Of a DNA stretch of 45,024 bases, positions 7,925 through 15,947 are shown piece by piece. The notes beneath the pieces are model-generated. The model did not search any database. It had not been told where the DNA came from and saw nothing but the letters and a program-made list of their open reading frames with translations. The translations under genes were made by a program, and so were the position numbers. This DNA is from JAEZKC01 sp046538945. GTDB lineage: Bacteria > Fibrobacterota > Chitinivibrionia > Chitinivibrionales > Chitinispirillaceae. Every line of letters begins with the position of its first letter. Position 1 is the first letter of the stretch. The stretch is taken from positions 1-45,024 of the forward strand of contig JBKHHW010000006.1 in assembly GCA_046538945.1 (NCBI GenBank), in the 5' to 3' direction.

Positions 7925-8013
7925 TTGGGGATGCGCGAATCCAGAGCTGGATGTAAAGCGCCATCCTTTTTTCCGGGGATTTTCCACCGAACCAAAACGA
8001 TTGTGAGCTGCTT

Positions 8014-9129
8014 ATGAGCAAAAGAATACTTATTACCGGTGGAGCTGGTTTCATCGGATCCCATCTGGCGGATGAGCTGCTTGAGCACGGATACCAGGTC
8101 AGAGTGCTTGACAACCTCAGTCCCCAGGTGCACGGCCCCGCAAGCAAATGCCCCGATTATCTCAATAGTGATGCTGAATTTGTGAAGGGGGATGTCTGCA
8201 GCCCGGCAACGGTCCGGGAGGTGCTCCAGGGTATTGATGCGGTGTTCCATTTTGCCGCCGCGGTAGGGGTGGGGCAGAGCATGTATCAGGTGCACAGGTA
8301 CACCAACGTGAACAACATCGGTACCGCTGTTCTTCTTGAGCAGCTTGTCGAAAACGCAGTTGGGAAGCTTGTTGTGGCCTCTAGTATGAGTGTCTATGGC
8401 GAGGGGCTTTATCGGGATGCCGCGGGTAACAGGGTTGACTGTGCCGAAAGAAGTCTCGGGCAGCTCAAGAGCTGCTGCTGGGAGCTTACCGATTCCGCTG
8501 GAGATCAGCTGAGGCCCGTGGCGACACCGGAAAGCAAACATCCCTCCCTTGCTTCCATCTACGCTCTTTCCAAATATGATCAGGAGAGAATGTGTCTCAT
8601 GATGGGTAAAGCCTACAATATCCCCACACTTGCCCTGAGGTTCTTCAATGTCTACGGATCCCGTCAGGCGCTCTCAAATCCTTATACCGGAGTTCTGGCC
8701 ATTTTCGCTTCCAGGTTTCTAAACGGTAAAAGCCCGCTCATCTTCGAGGACGGCAACCAGTGCAGGGATTTCGTCTGTGTCAAAGATGTGGTCCGCGGTT
8801 GCAGGCTGGCCCTGGAGTCCTCCGCCTCTGACGATGTGTTCAACATAGGTAGCGGAAGATGCTATACGGTGAATGAAATCGCTTCCCAGATGGCGAAGGT
8901 GCTTGATAAGCAGAACATTGTCCCCCATATAAGCGGCAAGTACCGGGTGGGGGATATCCGTCACTGCTTTTCAGATATATCCAAGGCGCAGAAGTCCCTG
9001 GGTTATGAACCGCAGGTCGATCTCGCCCAGGGACTGGGCGAGCTTGCCGAGTGGCTCGGGGGGCAGATCGCACATGATCAGGTCGAGATGGCCAATGCTG
9101 AATTGGCGAAACGGGGGCTGGCTGTATGA
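8014..9129 (+). CDS. NAD-dependent sugar epimerase/dehydratase (dTDP-L-rhamnose 4-epimerase-like)
   Basis: A 371-residue extended short-chain dehydrogenase. The NAD-binding GGAGFIG is at 9-15, the SSMSVYGEG serine strand near 123-131, and the catalytic Y183-xxx-K187 in SIYALSK. Between the last two is a long insertion (about 132-178) ending in RPVATPESKHPSLASIYA. An insertion of this type ending in a PxPTxEDK-like run is typical of dTDP-L-rhamnose 4-epimerases and near relatives, which invert C4 of a nucleotide sugar through a keto intermediate. Substrate remains inferred. It is the first gene of the locus, and its last four bases overlap the next start (ATGA), so the two epimerases are translationally coupled. 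Confidence 0.82.
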   Translation: MSKRILITGGAGFIGSHLADELLEHGYQVRVLDNLSPQVHGPASKCPDYLNSDAEFVKGDVCSPATVREVLQGIDAVFHFAAAVGVGQSMYQVHRYTNVNNIGTAVLLEQLVENAVGKLVVASSMSVYGEGLYRDAAGNRVDCAERSLGQLKSCCWELTDSAGDQLRPVATPESKHPSLASIYALSKYDQERMCLMMGKAYNIPTLALRFFNVYGSRQALSNPYTGVLAIFASRFLNGKSPLIFEDGNQCRDFVCVKDVVRGCRLALESSASDDVFNIGSGRCYTVNEIASQMAKVLDKQNIVPHISGKYRVGDIRHCFSDISKAQKSLGYEPQVDLAQGLGELAEWLGGQIAHDQVEMANAELAKRGLAV

Positions 9130-10193
9130 AAAAGTTCATGTGTCCGGTTGATGGACCGGTAGTGGTTACGGGAGGAGCCGGGTTTATAGGTACGAACATG
9201 TGTCACAAGCTGCTTTCCCAGGGGCATGAGGTTGTTCTCTATGATAATCTCTCCCGCCCCGGTTCGGAGAAGAATCTCCAGTGGCTTAATAGAACCTATG
9301 GTGATAGTCTAAAAGTCAGGATTGCGGATGTGCGCGACAGGGGGGCGCTTGAGAGTTGTGTCCGTGATGCCGCTGTCGTGTTTCACTTTGCCGCCCAGGT
9401 AGCGGTCACAACCAGTCTTCTTCATCCTGAGGAGGACTTTTCGGTCAACCTTCAGGGTACACTCAACCTCCTGGAGATTCTCAGAAGCACGCCTCGGCAG
9501 ACAATTCTGGTGTACACGTCAACAAACAAGGTGTACGGACAGCTGGGAGACATACCGCTTCGACCGGCGCTTACCCGCTACGAGGCCTCCTCCAAGGGAA
9601 TAGACGAGAGCCGTCCACTCGATTTTCACAGCCCTTACGGCTGCTCCAAAGGTGGTGCCGACCAGTATGTTCTCGACTTCTCCCGGACCTATGGTATTCC
9701 TTCGGTTGTGTTCCGCATGAGCTGCATCTACGGACCGCATCAGTTTGGAACAGAGGATCAGGGATGGGTTGCGCATTTTCTCCTTAGTGCACTGAGAGGC
9801 GCTCCCATAACTCTTTACGGTGACGGTCTTCAGGTGAGGGATATTCTGTTCGTGGATGATCTGATGGAAGCTTTCTTCTGTGCCGTTTCAGACATAGAAA
9901 AAACAAGGGGCCAGGCGTTCAATATAGGCGGAGGTGTGGAGAACACGATAAGTCTCAAGGAGCTTATTGTCTGTATTGAGAAACTGGGCGGAATTCCGGT
10001 TGAGGTCAAATATGCTCCCTGGCGGCCGGGGGATCAGAAATATTATGTGTCGGACAGTTCAAGGTTTGCCTGTCTGACCGGCTGGCGCCCCCTGACAGAT
10101 ACTCTGAAAGGTGTGGAAATTCTCTATAACTGGCTGGCTCAAAACAGCCGGAACAGTCTTCAGATTCAGATGGAAAGGGAAAACGTTAGATGA
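9126..10193 (+). CDS. NAD-dependent epimerase, CDP-paratose 2-epimerase family
   Basis: A 355-residue extended SDR enzyme. GGAGFIG is at 16-22, TSTNKVYG near 131-138 and the catalytic Y171-xxx-K175 in SPYGCSK. The run from about 164 to 218 (LDFHSPYGCSKGGADQY, then RMSCIYGPHQFGTEDQGW) is the strongly conserved signature of CDP-paratose 2-epimerase (RfbE/TyvA) and its close homologues, which flip C2 of a nucleotide sugar by transient C2 oxidation. In this locus no CDP-glucose pathway gene (rfbF, rfbG, rfbS) is present, so the true substrate may be another NDP-hexose. ATGA overlaps join it to both neighbours. Confidence 0.85.
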   Translation: MKKFMCPVDGPVVVTGGAGFIGTNMCHKLLSQGHEVVLYDNLSRPGSEKNLQWLNRTYGDSLKVRIADVRDRGALESCVRDAAVVFHFAAQVAVTTSLLHPEEDFSVNLQGTLNLLEILRSTPRQTILVYTSTNKVYGQLGDIPLRPALTRYEASSKGIDESRPLDFHSPYGCSKGGADQYVLDFSRTYGIPSVVFRMSCIYGPHQFGTEDQGWVAHFLLSALRGAPITLYGDGLQVRDILFVDDLMEAFFCAVSDIEKTRGQAFNIGGGVENTISLKELIVCIEKLGGIPVEVKYAPWRPGDQKYYVSDSSRFACLTGWRPLTDTLKGVEILYNWLAQNSRNSLQIQMERENVR

Positions 10194-11203
10194 GAGGTAC
10201 GGATACGGAATCCAGATTTTCGCAGGAGAAAAACAACGGTTCGGAACAGTTCCAGGCCATGGTGTGTGAATCACCAGGTAATTTCACCCCCGGCAGAGCT
10301 TTGCTGCGCAGGCCTTCTTTCGGTGAAGCGGTTATAAGGCTTGAGGGGTGCGGTGTGTGTGCATCGAACCTGCCGGTTTTTGAAGGTCGTCCCTGGTTTT
10401 CCTACCCTCTGGAGCCCGGAGCGCCGGGGCATGAGGGCTGGGGAGTTGTGCAGGAGATCGGAGAGGGAGTTGAAAACGTCTCTCCCGGGGACAGGGTGGC
10501 CTTTCTTTCAGGCAATGCGTTTGCCGAATACGAGACTGTAAGTGTCTCTCAGATTGCAACGCTTCCTGCCGGGCTTGCCGGGAAGCCTTTTCCCGGAGAA
10601 CCACTGGGATGTGCGGTAAATGTGTTCCGAAGGTGTCCGGTGCAAAAAGGCGAGCGGGTTGCGGTTGTGGGTACGGGGTTTATGGGTGTTCTTCTGGTGA
10701 AACTCTGTGCTTTGGCGGGAGCGGATGTGATCGCTCTTTCCCGTCGTCCGTATTCTCTTGAAATGGCCCGGCAGTTCGGGGCTTCACACACAGTTCGCAT
10801 GGATGATCACTGGAAGACTGTGGAGCAGGTGAAGGGTCTGACCTCAAAAGAAGGCTGTTCCAAGGTGTTCGAGGCGTCCGGCTATCAGTGGCCTCTTGAT
10901 CTGGCCACCGAGATAACCTCCACCAGGGGAACTCTGGTTATTGCGGGGTATCATCAGGACAATCCCCGCAGTGTGAACATGCAGCAGTGGAACTGGAAGG
11001 GACTTGACGTGATAAATGCTCACGAGAGGGACAACGATGTCTATATGGAAGGAATCCGCGGGGCTATTGACATGGTAAGCAGGGGAGAGCTGGACCCCTC
11101 TCCTCTTTACACTCACGTTTTCCCTCTGTCTGAATTGAATGAGGCATTCAGTATGCTCAGAATGCGTCCTGACAGCTTCATGAAAGCGTTGGTGACCGTA
11201 TGA
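10190..11203 (+). CDS. Zinc-dependent MDR alcohol/polyol dehydrogenase-like protein
   Basis: A 337-residue medium-chain dehydrogenase. Likely catalytic zinc ligands are C57 (CGVCASN) and H81-E82 (PGHEGWG), with EPLGC near 137-141 as the next candidate. The Rossmann motif GTGFMG is at 161-166. The four-cysteine structural zinc lobe of classical alcohol dehydrogenases is missing. It would oxidise or reduce a hydroxyl or keto group on a sugar or cyclitol with NAD(P). It is paired by a 4-bp overlap with a Gfo/Idh/MocA oxidoreductase. MDR and Gfo/Idh pairs are a recurring theme in cyclitol, aminosugar and keto-sugar pathways, so the two probably act in succession on one intermediate. Confidence 0.8.
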   Translation: MRGTDTESRFSQEKNNGSEQFQAMVCESPGNFTPGRALLRRPSFGEAVIRLEGCGVCASNLPVFEGRPWFSYPLEPGAPGHEGWGVVQEIGEGVENVSPGDRVAFLSGNAFAEYETVSVSQIATLPAGLAGKPFPGEPLGCAVNVFRRCPVQKGERVAVVGTGFMGVLLVKLCALAGADVIALSRRPYSLEMARQFGASHTVRMDDHWKTVEQVKGLTSKEGCSKVFEASGYQWPLDLATEITSTRGTLVIAGYHQDNPRSVNMQQWNWKGLDVINAHERDNDVYMEGIRGAIDMVSRGELDPSPLYTHVFPLSELNEAFSMLRMRPDSFMKALVTV

Positions 11204-12261
11204 TAGTTCCGGAAAAAAAGATAAAAGGGCTCTGTCTGGCTTTTGTGGGGTTGGGATGGATAGGGCGCCACAGGATGGAGGCTTTGGTCAGGGAAGGAAT
11301 GGTGCGCAGGGCAGTCTTTGTCGATAGGAGCAGAGAGTGTCTGGAGGAAGCGTGTCGGATCATCCCTGATGCTCAGGTGGCACCCGCAATGGAAGATGTG
11401 GACCTGAAAGAAGTTGACGGAGTGGTGATCGCCACTCCCAGTGCGCTGCATTCCGGTCAGAGTATCCATGCATTGGAGTCGGGCTGTGCGGTGTTCTGTC
11501 AGAAACCTCTGGCACGCAACTATAGTGAATGCAGGGAGGTGGTGGAGGCTGCCCGTAGAAATGACAGGCTTCTTGGGGTGGATTTTTCCTACCGCTTTCT
11601 TGAGGGAACCAGAATGCTCAAGGAATTTCTGGACCGGGGTGACATCGGAAGGGTGTATGCGGTCAATGCAGTCTTCCATAATGCATACGGACCTGACAAG
11701 CCCTGGTTTTACGACCCGGTGCTTTCCGGGGGGGGATGTGTCATCGATCTTGGTGTGCATCTGATAGATCTGGCTTTCTGGCTTCTCGGGTTCCCCTCGG
11801 TTGAGAATGTGAGAAGCAGGCTTTACAGCAGAGGGAGACCGTTCAGCGGGGAAGGAGTGGAGGATTTCGGCTCGGTGCAGATGGATTTCGGTACCGGGGC
11901 GGCAATGAACATGGCCTGTTCATGGAATCTTTCCGCGGGAAAGGATGCACAGATAGAGTTTACCCTGTATGGAACTGAGGGGGCTCTGTCCCTAAGGAAT
12001 GTGAACGGATCGTTTTATGATTTTTGCCTGGAGCGGTATCGCGGGACTCAAAGGGAGGTGCTATGCACTCCGCCCGATGCCTGGGGAGGCAGGGCGGCGG
12101 TGGACTGGGCTTCCAGACTCGCGGGGGGATCTGGCGCTTTCGATGAGGAGGCGGAGAAGTTCTGTGCCGTTTCGGAGCTTCTGGACAGAGTGTATGATTT
12201 CTGCTTCAGTTCCAGCACATCTCAGATCGAAAGGAGTGGTTTATATGCGCGACCGGCCTAA
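11200..12261 (+). CDS. Gfo/Idh/MocA family oxidoreductase
   Basis: A 353-residue NAD(P)-dependent sugar or cyclitol oxidoreductase. The N-terminal Rossmann fold shows VGLGWIGRHR (about 16-25), then VIATPSALH and the family motif as CQKPLARN, where the usual E-K-P reads Q-K-P and the lysine is kept. The C-terminal half has the expected GGGCVIDLGVHLIDLAFWLLG strand-helix with its conserved Asp and His. Family members act on scyllo-inosose, glucose-fructose pairs, NDP-keto sugars and similar substrates. The Glu to Gln change next to the lysine is worth noting but occurs in other members. It overlaps the dehydrogenase by 4 bp and the next small gene by 17 bp. Confidence 0.85.
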   Translation: MIVPEKKIKGLCLAFVGLGWIGRHRMEALVREGMVRRAVFVDRSRECLEEACRIIPDAQVAPAMEDVDLKEVDGVVIATPSALHSGQSIHALESGCAVFCQKPLARNYSECREVVEAARRNDRLLGVDFSYRFLEGTRMLKEFLDRGDIGRVYAVNAVFHNAYGPDKPWFYDPVLSGGGCVIDLGVHLIDLAFWLLGFPSVENVRSRLYSRGRPFSGEGVEDFGSVQMDFGTGAAMNMACSWNLSAGKDAQIEFTLYGTEGALSLRNVNGSFYDFCLERYRGTQREVLCTPPDAWGGRAAVDWASRLAGGSGAFDEEAEKFCAVSELLDRVYDFCFSSSTSQIERSGLYARPA

Positions 12262-12532
12262 GATAACTACTGATCACAGGATCATAAGAAAGTGGATCGA
12301 GGAGCATAACGGAGTTCCTGCAAGAGTGAGTGATGAGATGGCTGTTGCCGAGGAATCCGGGGTACTTCGTGTTTATTTCCCGAAGGATGAGCGGGCAGAC
12401 GGCTTGGAGCCTCTGTCATGGGATATGTTCTTCCAGAAGTTTGATCAGGCTCATTTGGCATTCATGTACGAGGAGAAACCTGACGGTGACGAGAGCAGGT
12501 TTTTTAAAATTGTCAGTATAAACGGTGAATGA
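12245..12532 (+). CDS. Conserved 95-residue protein of unknown function
   Basis: The start at 12245 lies inside the 3' end of the oxidoreductase gene (17-bp overlap) and follows AAAGGAGTGG on the mRNA. The protein shows a recognisable pattern: TTDHRIIRKWIEE near the start, then PARVSDE, LRVYFP, LEPLSWDMFFQKFD, LAFMYEEK and SRFFKIVS. From memory, similar small proteins are common in proteobacteria and are sometimes labelled 1,4-alpha-glucan branching enzyme. That label cannot be right functionally at this size, since no catalytic barrel is present. The fold is likely a compact alpha/beta domain. Its place between oxidoreductase and glycosyltransferases suggests an accessory or nucleic-acid/ligand-binding partner; function unknown. 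Confidence 0.72.
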   Translation: MRDRPKITTDHRIIRKWIEEHNGVPARVSDEMAVAEESGVLRVYFPKDERADGLEPLSWDMFFQKFDQAHLAFMYEEKPDGDESRFFKIVSINGE

Positions 12533-12553
12533 TTCGAAAACTGGGGTAGTCTG

Positions 12554-13672
12554 ATGGCGAAAAAGGAAGTGAAGAGAGTGTTCATGACAGCCGACACGGT
12601 GGGCGGAGTCTGGACATACGCAGTTGAGCTCATCAGAGCGCTTGGTGAACATGGAATCGAAGTGGCTCTGGCCAGTATGGGAAAGAGTCTTGACAGTGAT
12701 CAGAAAAATGAGATCCGCTCTCTGCGGAATGTGGAGCTCTTTGAAAGCCGCTACAAACTCGAGTGGATGAGGGATCCCTGGGAGGATGTTGATCTGGCCG
12801 GTGAATGGCTTCTGGCTATCAGTCAGTGCATACAGCCGGATCTTGTGCATCTCAACGGTTATTCTCATGGTTGTCTGGATTTCGGTGTTCCGAAGCTGAT
12901 AACGGCTCATTCATGTGTCTACTCCTGGTTTGAATCTGTCAAAAAATCCCAGCCGGATCAACCGTTGTGGGCTGAGTATCATAAAAGAGTGAGCGAGGGT
13001 TTGTCTGCATCGGACTACATCGTCGCTCCCACCGCGGCGATGCTGGATTCACTGTCCCGTTTGTACGGAATCTCTTTCAGAGGGAAAGTAATCAGTAACG
13101 GCAGGGGGCGTTCCTGTTTTGTGCCCAGGATCAAGGATCCCATGATTCTTACTGCGGGCAGGCTGTGGGATGAGGCAAAAAATCTCTCATCTCTCGAGTC
13201 GGTAGCTCAGCAGCTGCCCTGGAAAGTGTATGCTGCGGGGGACGGGCTGAAGCGGGTGCAGAGCGGATTCATTCACTGGCTGGGCAAATGCAGCCCTTCG
13301 GTACTTGCTTCCTGGATGAGCAAAGCTTCCATTTATGCACTGCCGGCCAGATATGAACCTTTCGGTCTTTCCGTTCTGGAAGCTGCTTTGAGCGGGTGTG
13401 CACTGGTTTTGGGGGATATACCCAGTCTGAGGGAGTTGTGGGAAGATTGTGCCCTTTTTGTGGATCCGGGCGATACAGATGCGCTTCAGAGTACTATCCT
13501 CACTTTCATAGATCAGCCCTGGCTGCGCAGGGAATATAGTGAACGGGCCAGAAAACGTGCCCTTCAATTCACTCCCGATAAGATGGCCCGGGCCTACGTG
13601 CAGTTGTATTCCGAACTTGTCAACAACAGCAATGAAGGCAGAGGACCTCAGGAAAGGACGTTATGCGCATAG
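12554..13672 (+). CDS. GT4-type GT-B glycosyltransferase
   Basis: A 372-residue glycosyltransferase of the GT-B fold. The N-terminal acceptor domain begins RVFMTADTVGGVWTYAVEL, a glycine-rich loop typical of GT4. The C-terminal donor domain has AGRLWDEAKN (201-210) and the E-x7-E pair E268 and E276 in EPFGLSVLEAALSG, which binds the nucleotide-sugar. It is a retaining cytoplasmic transferase; donor and acceptor are unknown. It follows the 95-residue gene by 21 bp and its 3' end overlaps the next transferase by 10 bp. Its sequence differs clearly from the CgeB-like group downstream, so it probably makes a distinct linkage. Confidence 0.87.
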   Translation: MAKKEVKRVFMTADTVGGVWTYAVELIRALGEHGIEVALASMGKSLDSDQKNEIRSLRNVELFESRYKLEWMRDPWEDVDLAGEWLLAISQCIQPDLVHLNGYSHGCLDFGVPKLITAHSCVYSWFESVKKSQPDQPLWAEYHKRVSEGLSASDYIVAPTAAMLDSLSRLYGISFRGKVISNGRGRSCFVPRIKDPMILTAGRLWDEAKNLSSLESVAQQLPWKVYAAGDGLKRVQSGFIHWLGKCSPSVLASWMSKASIYALPARYEPFGLSVLEAALSGCALVLGDIPSLRELWEDCALFVDPGDTDALQSTILTFIDQPWLRREYSERARKRALQFTPDKMARAYVQLYSELVNNSNEGRGPQERTLCA

Positions 13673-14823
13673 CAATATTCGCACACTCGTTTATTTCAGA
13701 CTGGAACCACGGCAACGCTCACTTTCTCCGGGGAATCGCCAGTGAACTTCTCGCAAGGGGTGTGGAGGTCCTGCTGTTTGAACCTCACGACGCCTGGAGC
13801 CTTAAAAATCTCTCCGAGTGCTATGGAGAGGGGCCGGTAAAGGCATTCAGGGAATATTTTCCTCATCTGAAGATAAATCGCTACTCACTGGACACCTTCG
13901 ATTTCAACAAGGAACTGGAGGGAACTGATCTGATTATTGTTCACGAGTGGAACGATCACGATCTGGTGGCCAGGCTGGGCAGATACCGCAATTCAGAGCG
14001 GAACTGCAGAATTCTTTTTCACGACACCCACCATCGTTCAGTTACAGATCCTCAGAGTATGTCGGTTTATGACCTGAGCAATTATGACGGGGTGCTTGCT
14101 TTCGGAGATGTAGTGAAGCGGATTTACGAGAAGAATTCCTGGGTCGAGAGGGCTTATGTGTGGCATGAGGCGGCTGATGCCAGAGTTTTCCATCCGGTTG
14201 CTTCGCATTCCCTTTCTGGAGATCTGGTTTGGATTGGCAACTGGGGTGACGATGAGCGAAGCGCTGAGCTCAGGGAGTATTTGTTTGATCCGGTAAAAGA
14301 TCTCGGGATCAGGTGTCGCGTTCACGGAGTGAGGTTTCCTGCCGCAGCTCTGGGTGAACTGCAGGAATCGGGTATAAAGTATGGCGGGTGGATTCCCAAC
14401 TACAGGGTTCCCGTGCTTTTTTCCCGTTTCAGGCTCACGGTGCACATTCCCAGGCGCCCTTATGTGGAAAAGCTTGTGGGCATACCGACTATTCGACCTT
14501 TCGAGGCGCTTGCGTGCGGGATTCCTCTGATCTGCTCTCCCTGGGAGGACAGTGAGGGGTTGTTCACCCCCGGAGAGGATTTCCTGATGGCTGCGGATGG
14601 AAAGGAGATGACAGAGCATATCCGAATGGTTCTTAACGATGAAGAATTCGCCCGACAGATGGCCGAAAGGGGCAGGAATACTGTGCTGAGGCGCCATACG
14701 TGTGCACACAGGGTAAACGAGCTGTTTGATATCTGCAGAGATCTGGGAATAGTGTCTGATAGGTTTCGGTTTGATGAAACTGTATCTTCGGTGAATCGCA
14801 ATGAGCATAGGAATAATTGCTAA
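13663..14823 (+). CDS. CgeB-like glycosyltransferase, copy 1
   Basis: A 386-residue GT-B protein of the type known from Bacillus CgeB (Glyco_trans_1_2 C-terminal domain). The N-terminus shows the locus-wide pattern SDWNHGNAHFLRGIASEL followed by RGVEVLLFEPHD. The C-terminus has IRPFEALACGIPLICSPWED and FTPGEDFL, then the closing RRHTCAHRVNEL helix that these proteins share. It is the most divergent of the four paralogues here. Cytoplasmic transfer of a sugar from a nucleotide donor is expected; specificity cannot be read. The ATG overlaps the preceding GT4 gene by 10 bp. Confidence 0.82.
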   Translation: MRIAIFAHSFISDWNHGNAHFLRGIASELLARGVEVLLFEPHDAWSLKNLSECYGEGPVKAFREYFPHLKINRYSLDTFDFNKELEGTDLIIVHEWNDHDLVARLGRYRNSERNCRILFHDTHHRSVTDPQSMSVYDLSNYDGVLAFGDVVKRIYEKNSWVERAYVWHEAADARVFHPVASHSLSGDLVWIGNWGDDERSAELREYLFDPVKDLGIRCRVHGVRFPAAALGELQESGIKYGGWIPNYRVPVLFSRFRLTVHIPRRPYVEKLVGIPTIRPFEALACGIPLICSPWEDSEGLFTPGEDFLMAADGKEMTEHIRMVLNDEEFARQMAERGRNTVLRRHTCAHRVNELFDICRDLGIVSDRFRFDETVSSVNRNEHRNNC

Positions 14824-14840
14824 GAATAGGAGGACGGAAA

Positions 14841-15947
14841 GTGACAGGGAAGTTCAGGATTGCTTTTTTCGGGTCAAGTCTTGTTTCTGCATACTGGAAC
14901 GGGGCTGCTACTTACTACAGGGGTTTGATAAAGGCGTTATATGCGCGGGGACACAGTATCACGTTTTTTGAACCGGATGCATACGACAGGCAGAAGCATC
15001 GTGATATGGAGCAACCGCATTATGCCGGAAGTGTAGTGTACCCGGCTACAGGAGACGGTGTCAGGGGGGCTCTCAAGGCAGCGAAAGGATTTGATGTGGT
15101 CATCAAGGCCAGTGGCGTGGGCTGTTTTGACAATCTGCTTGAGGAGGCGGTACTTGATTATAAAAAGGGTGGTTCACTTGTCGCGTTCTGGGATGTGGAT
15201 GCTCCTGCAACACTTGATAGAATCAAAAATGATCCATCGGACCCGTTTCTGAGGCTCATACCGGAATATGATGTCATTTTCACTTATGGCGGCGGTGATC
15301 CTGTGGTGGATGCGTATACATCCGCGGGAGCAAGACGGTGTGTTCCGGTGTATAATGCTCTTGATCCCGGTACACACTTTCCTGTCCAGTCCGAGAACCG
15401 CTTCGAGTGCAGTCTTGGATTTTTGGGAAACAGAATGCCCGACAGAGAAAAAAGGGTGATGGAGTTTTTCTTCACTCCCGCCCAGCTTCTTCCGGAGCAC
15501 AAATTCGTTCTGGGAGGCAACGGATGGGAGAGGCACGCGCCGGACTTGGCGAATGTGAGGAAGTTAGGTCACGTATACACTGAAGATCACAATGCGTTCA
15601 ACTGTTCTGCTACTGCCGTTCTCAATATCAACCGCCAGAGTATGGCCGATTACGGCTTTTCACCTCCGACCCGGGTATTTGAAGCGGCAGGAGCGGGGGC
15701 GTGTATCATCACCGATGCCTGGGAGGGAATAGAATGCTTTCTGGATCCCGGGAGCGAATGTCTGGTGGCCTCAAGCGGAGCGGAGGTTGCCGAGATAGTC
15801 AGGAGTCTTGACAGGGCTACAGCCGAGCGGATCGGAAAAGCCGCACGCGAGCGGATCCTGGGGGCTCACACCTATCATCACAGAGCAGAGATTGTGGAGA
15901 AGGTGTTCGACAGTTTTCCTGAATACCGCAAGGAGGTTGCTCTGTGA
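14841..15947 (+). CDS. CgeB-like glycosyltransferase, copy 2
   Basis: A 368-residue paralogue with the N-terminal pattern SAYWNGAATYYRGLIKAL then RGHSITFFEPD, a central YNALDPGTHFPV, and the C-terminal donor-site block SPPTRVFEAAGAGACIITDAWEG with FLDPGSE. The start is taken as GTG at 14841 because AGGAGG (14828-14833) sits 7 nt upstream; the ATG at 14817 lies inside the previous gene and before this ribosome site. It ends with a GTGA overlap into the next copy. The same role is expected as for its neighbours, but the differing acceptor-domain sequence suggests a different acceptor. Confidence 0.82.
   Translation: MTGKFRIAFFGSSLVSAYWNGAATYYRGLIKALYARGHSITFFEPDAYDRQKHRDMEQPHYAGSVVYPATGDGVRGALKAAKGFDVVIKASGVGCFDNLLEEAVLDYKKGGSLVAFWDVDAPATLDRIKNDPSDPFLRLIPEYDVIFTYGGGDPVVDAYTSAGARRCVPVYNALDPGTHFPVQSENRFECSLGFLGNRMPDREKRVMEFFFTPAQLLPEHKFVLGGNGWERHAPDLANVRKLGHVYTEDHNAFNCSATAVLNINRQSMADYGFSPPTRVFEAAGAGACIITDAWEGIECFLDPGSECLVASSGAEVAEIVRSLDRATAERIGKAARERILGAHTYHHRAEIVEKVFDSFPEYRKEVAL

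Larger units (their letters stand above)
7738..8013 (+). other. Intergenic leader region before the glycan locus
   Basis: A 276-bp gap without a convincing gene. It contains a perfect 15-bp odd palindrome at 7754-7768 and an extended -10 promoter at 7916-7924, both listed separately. Short open frames here lack ribosome sites and recognisable content. Confidence 0.6.
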
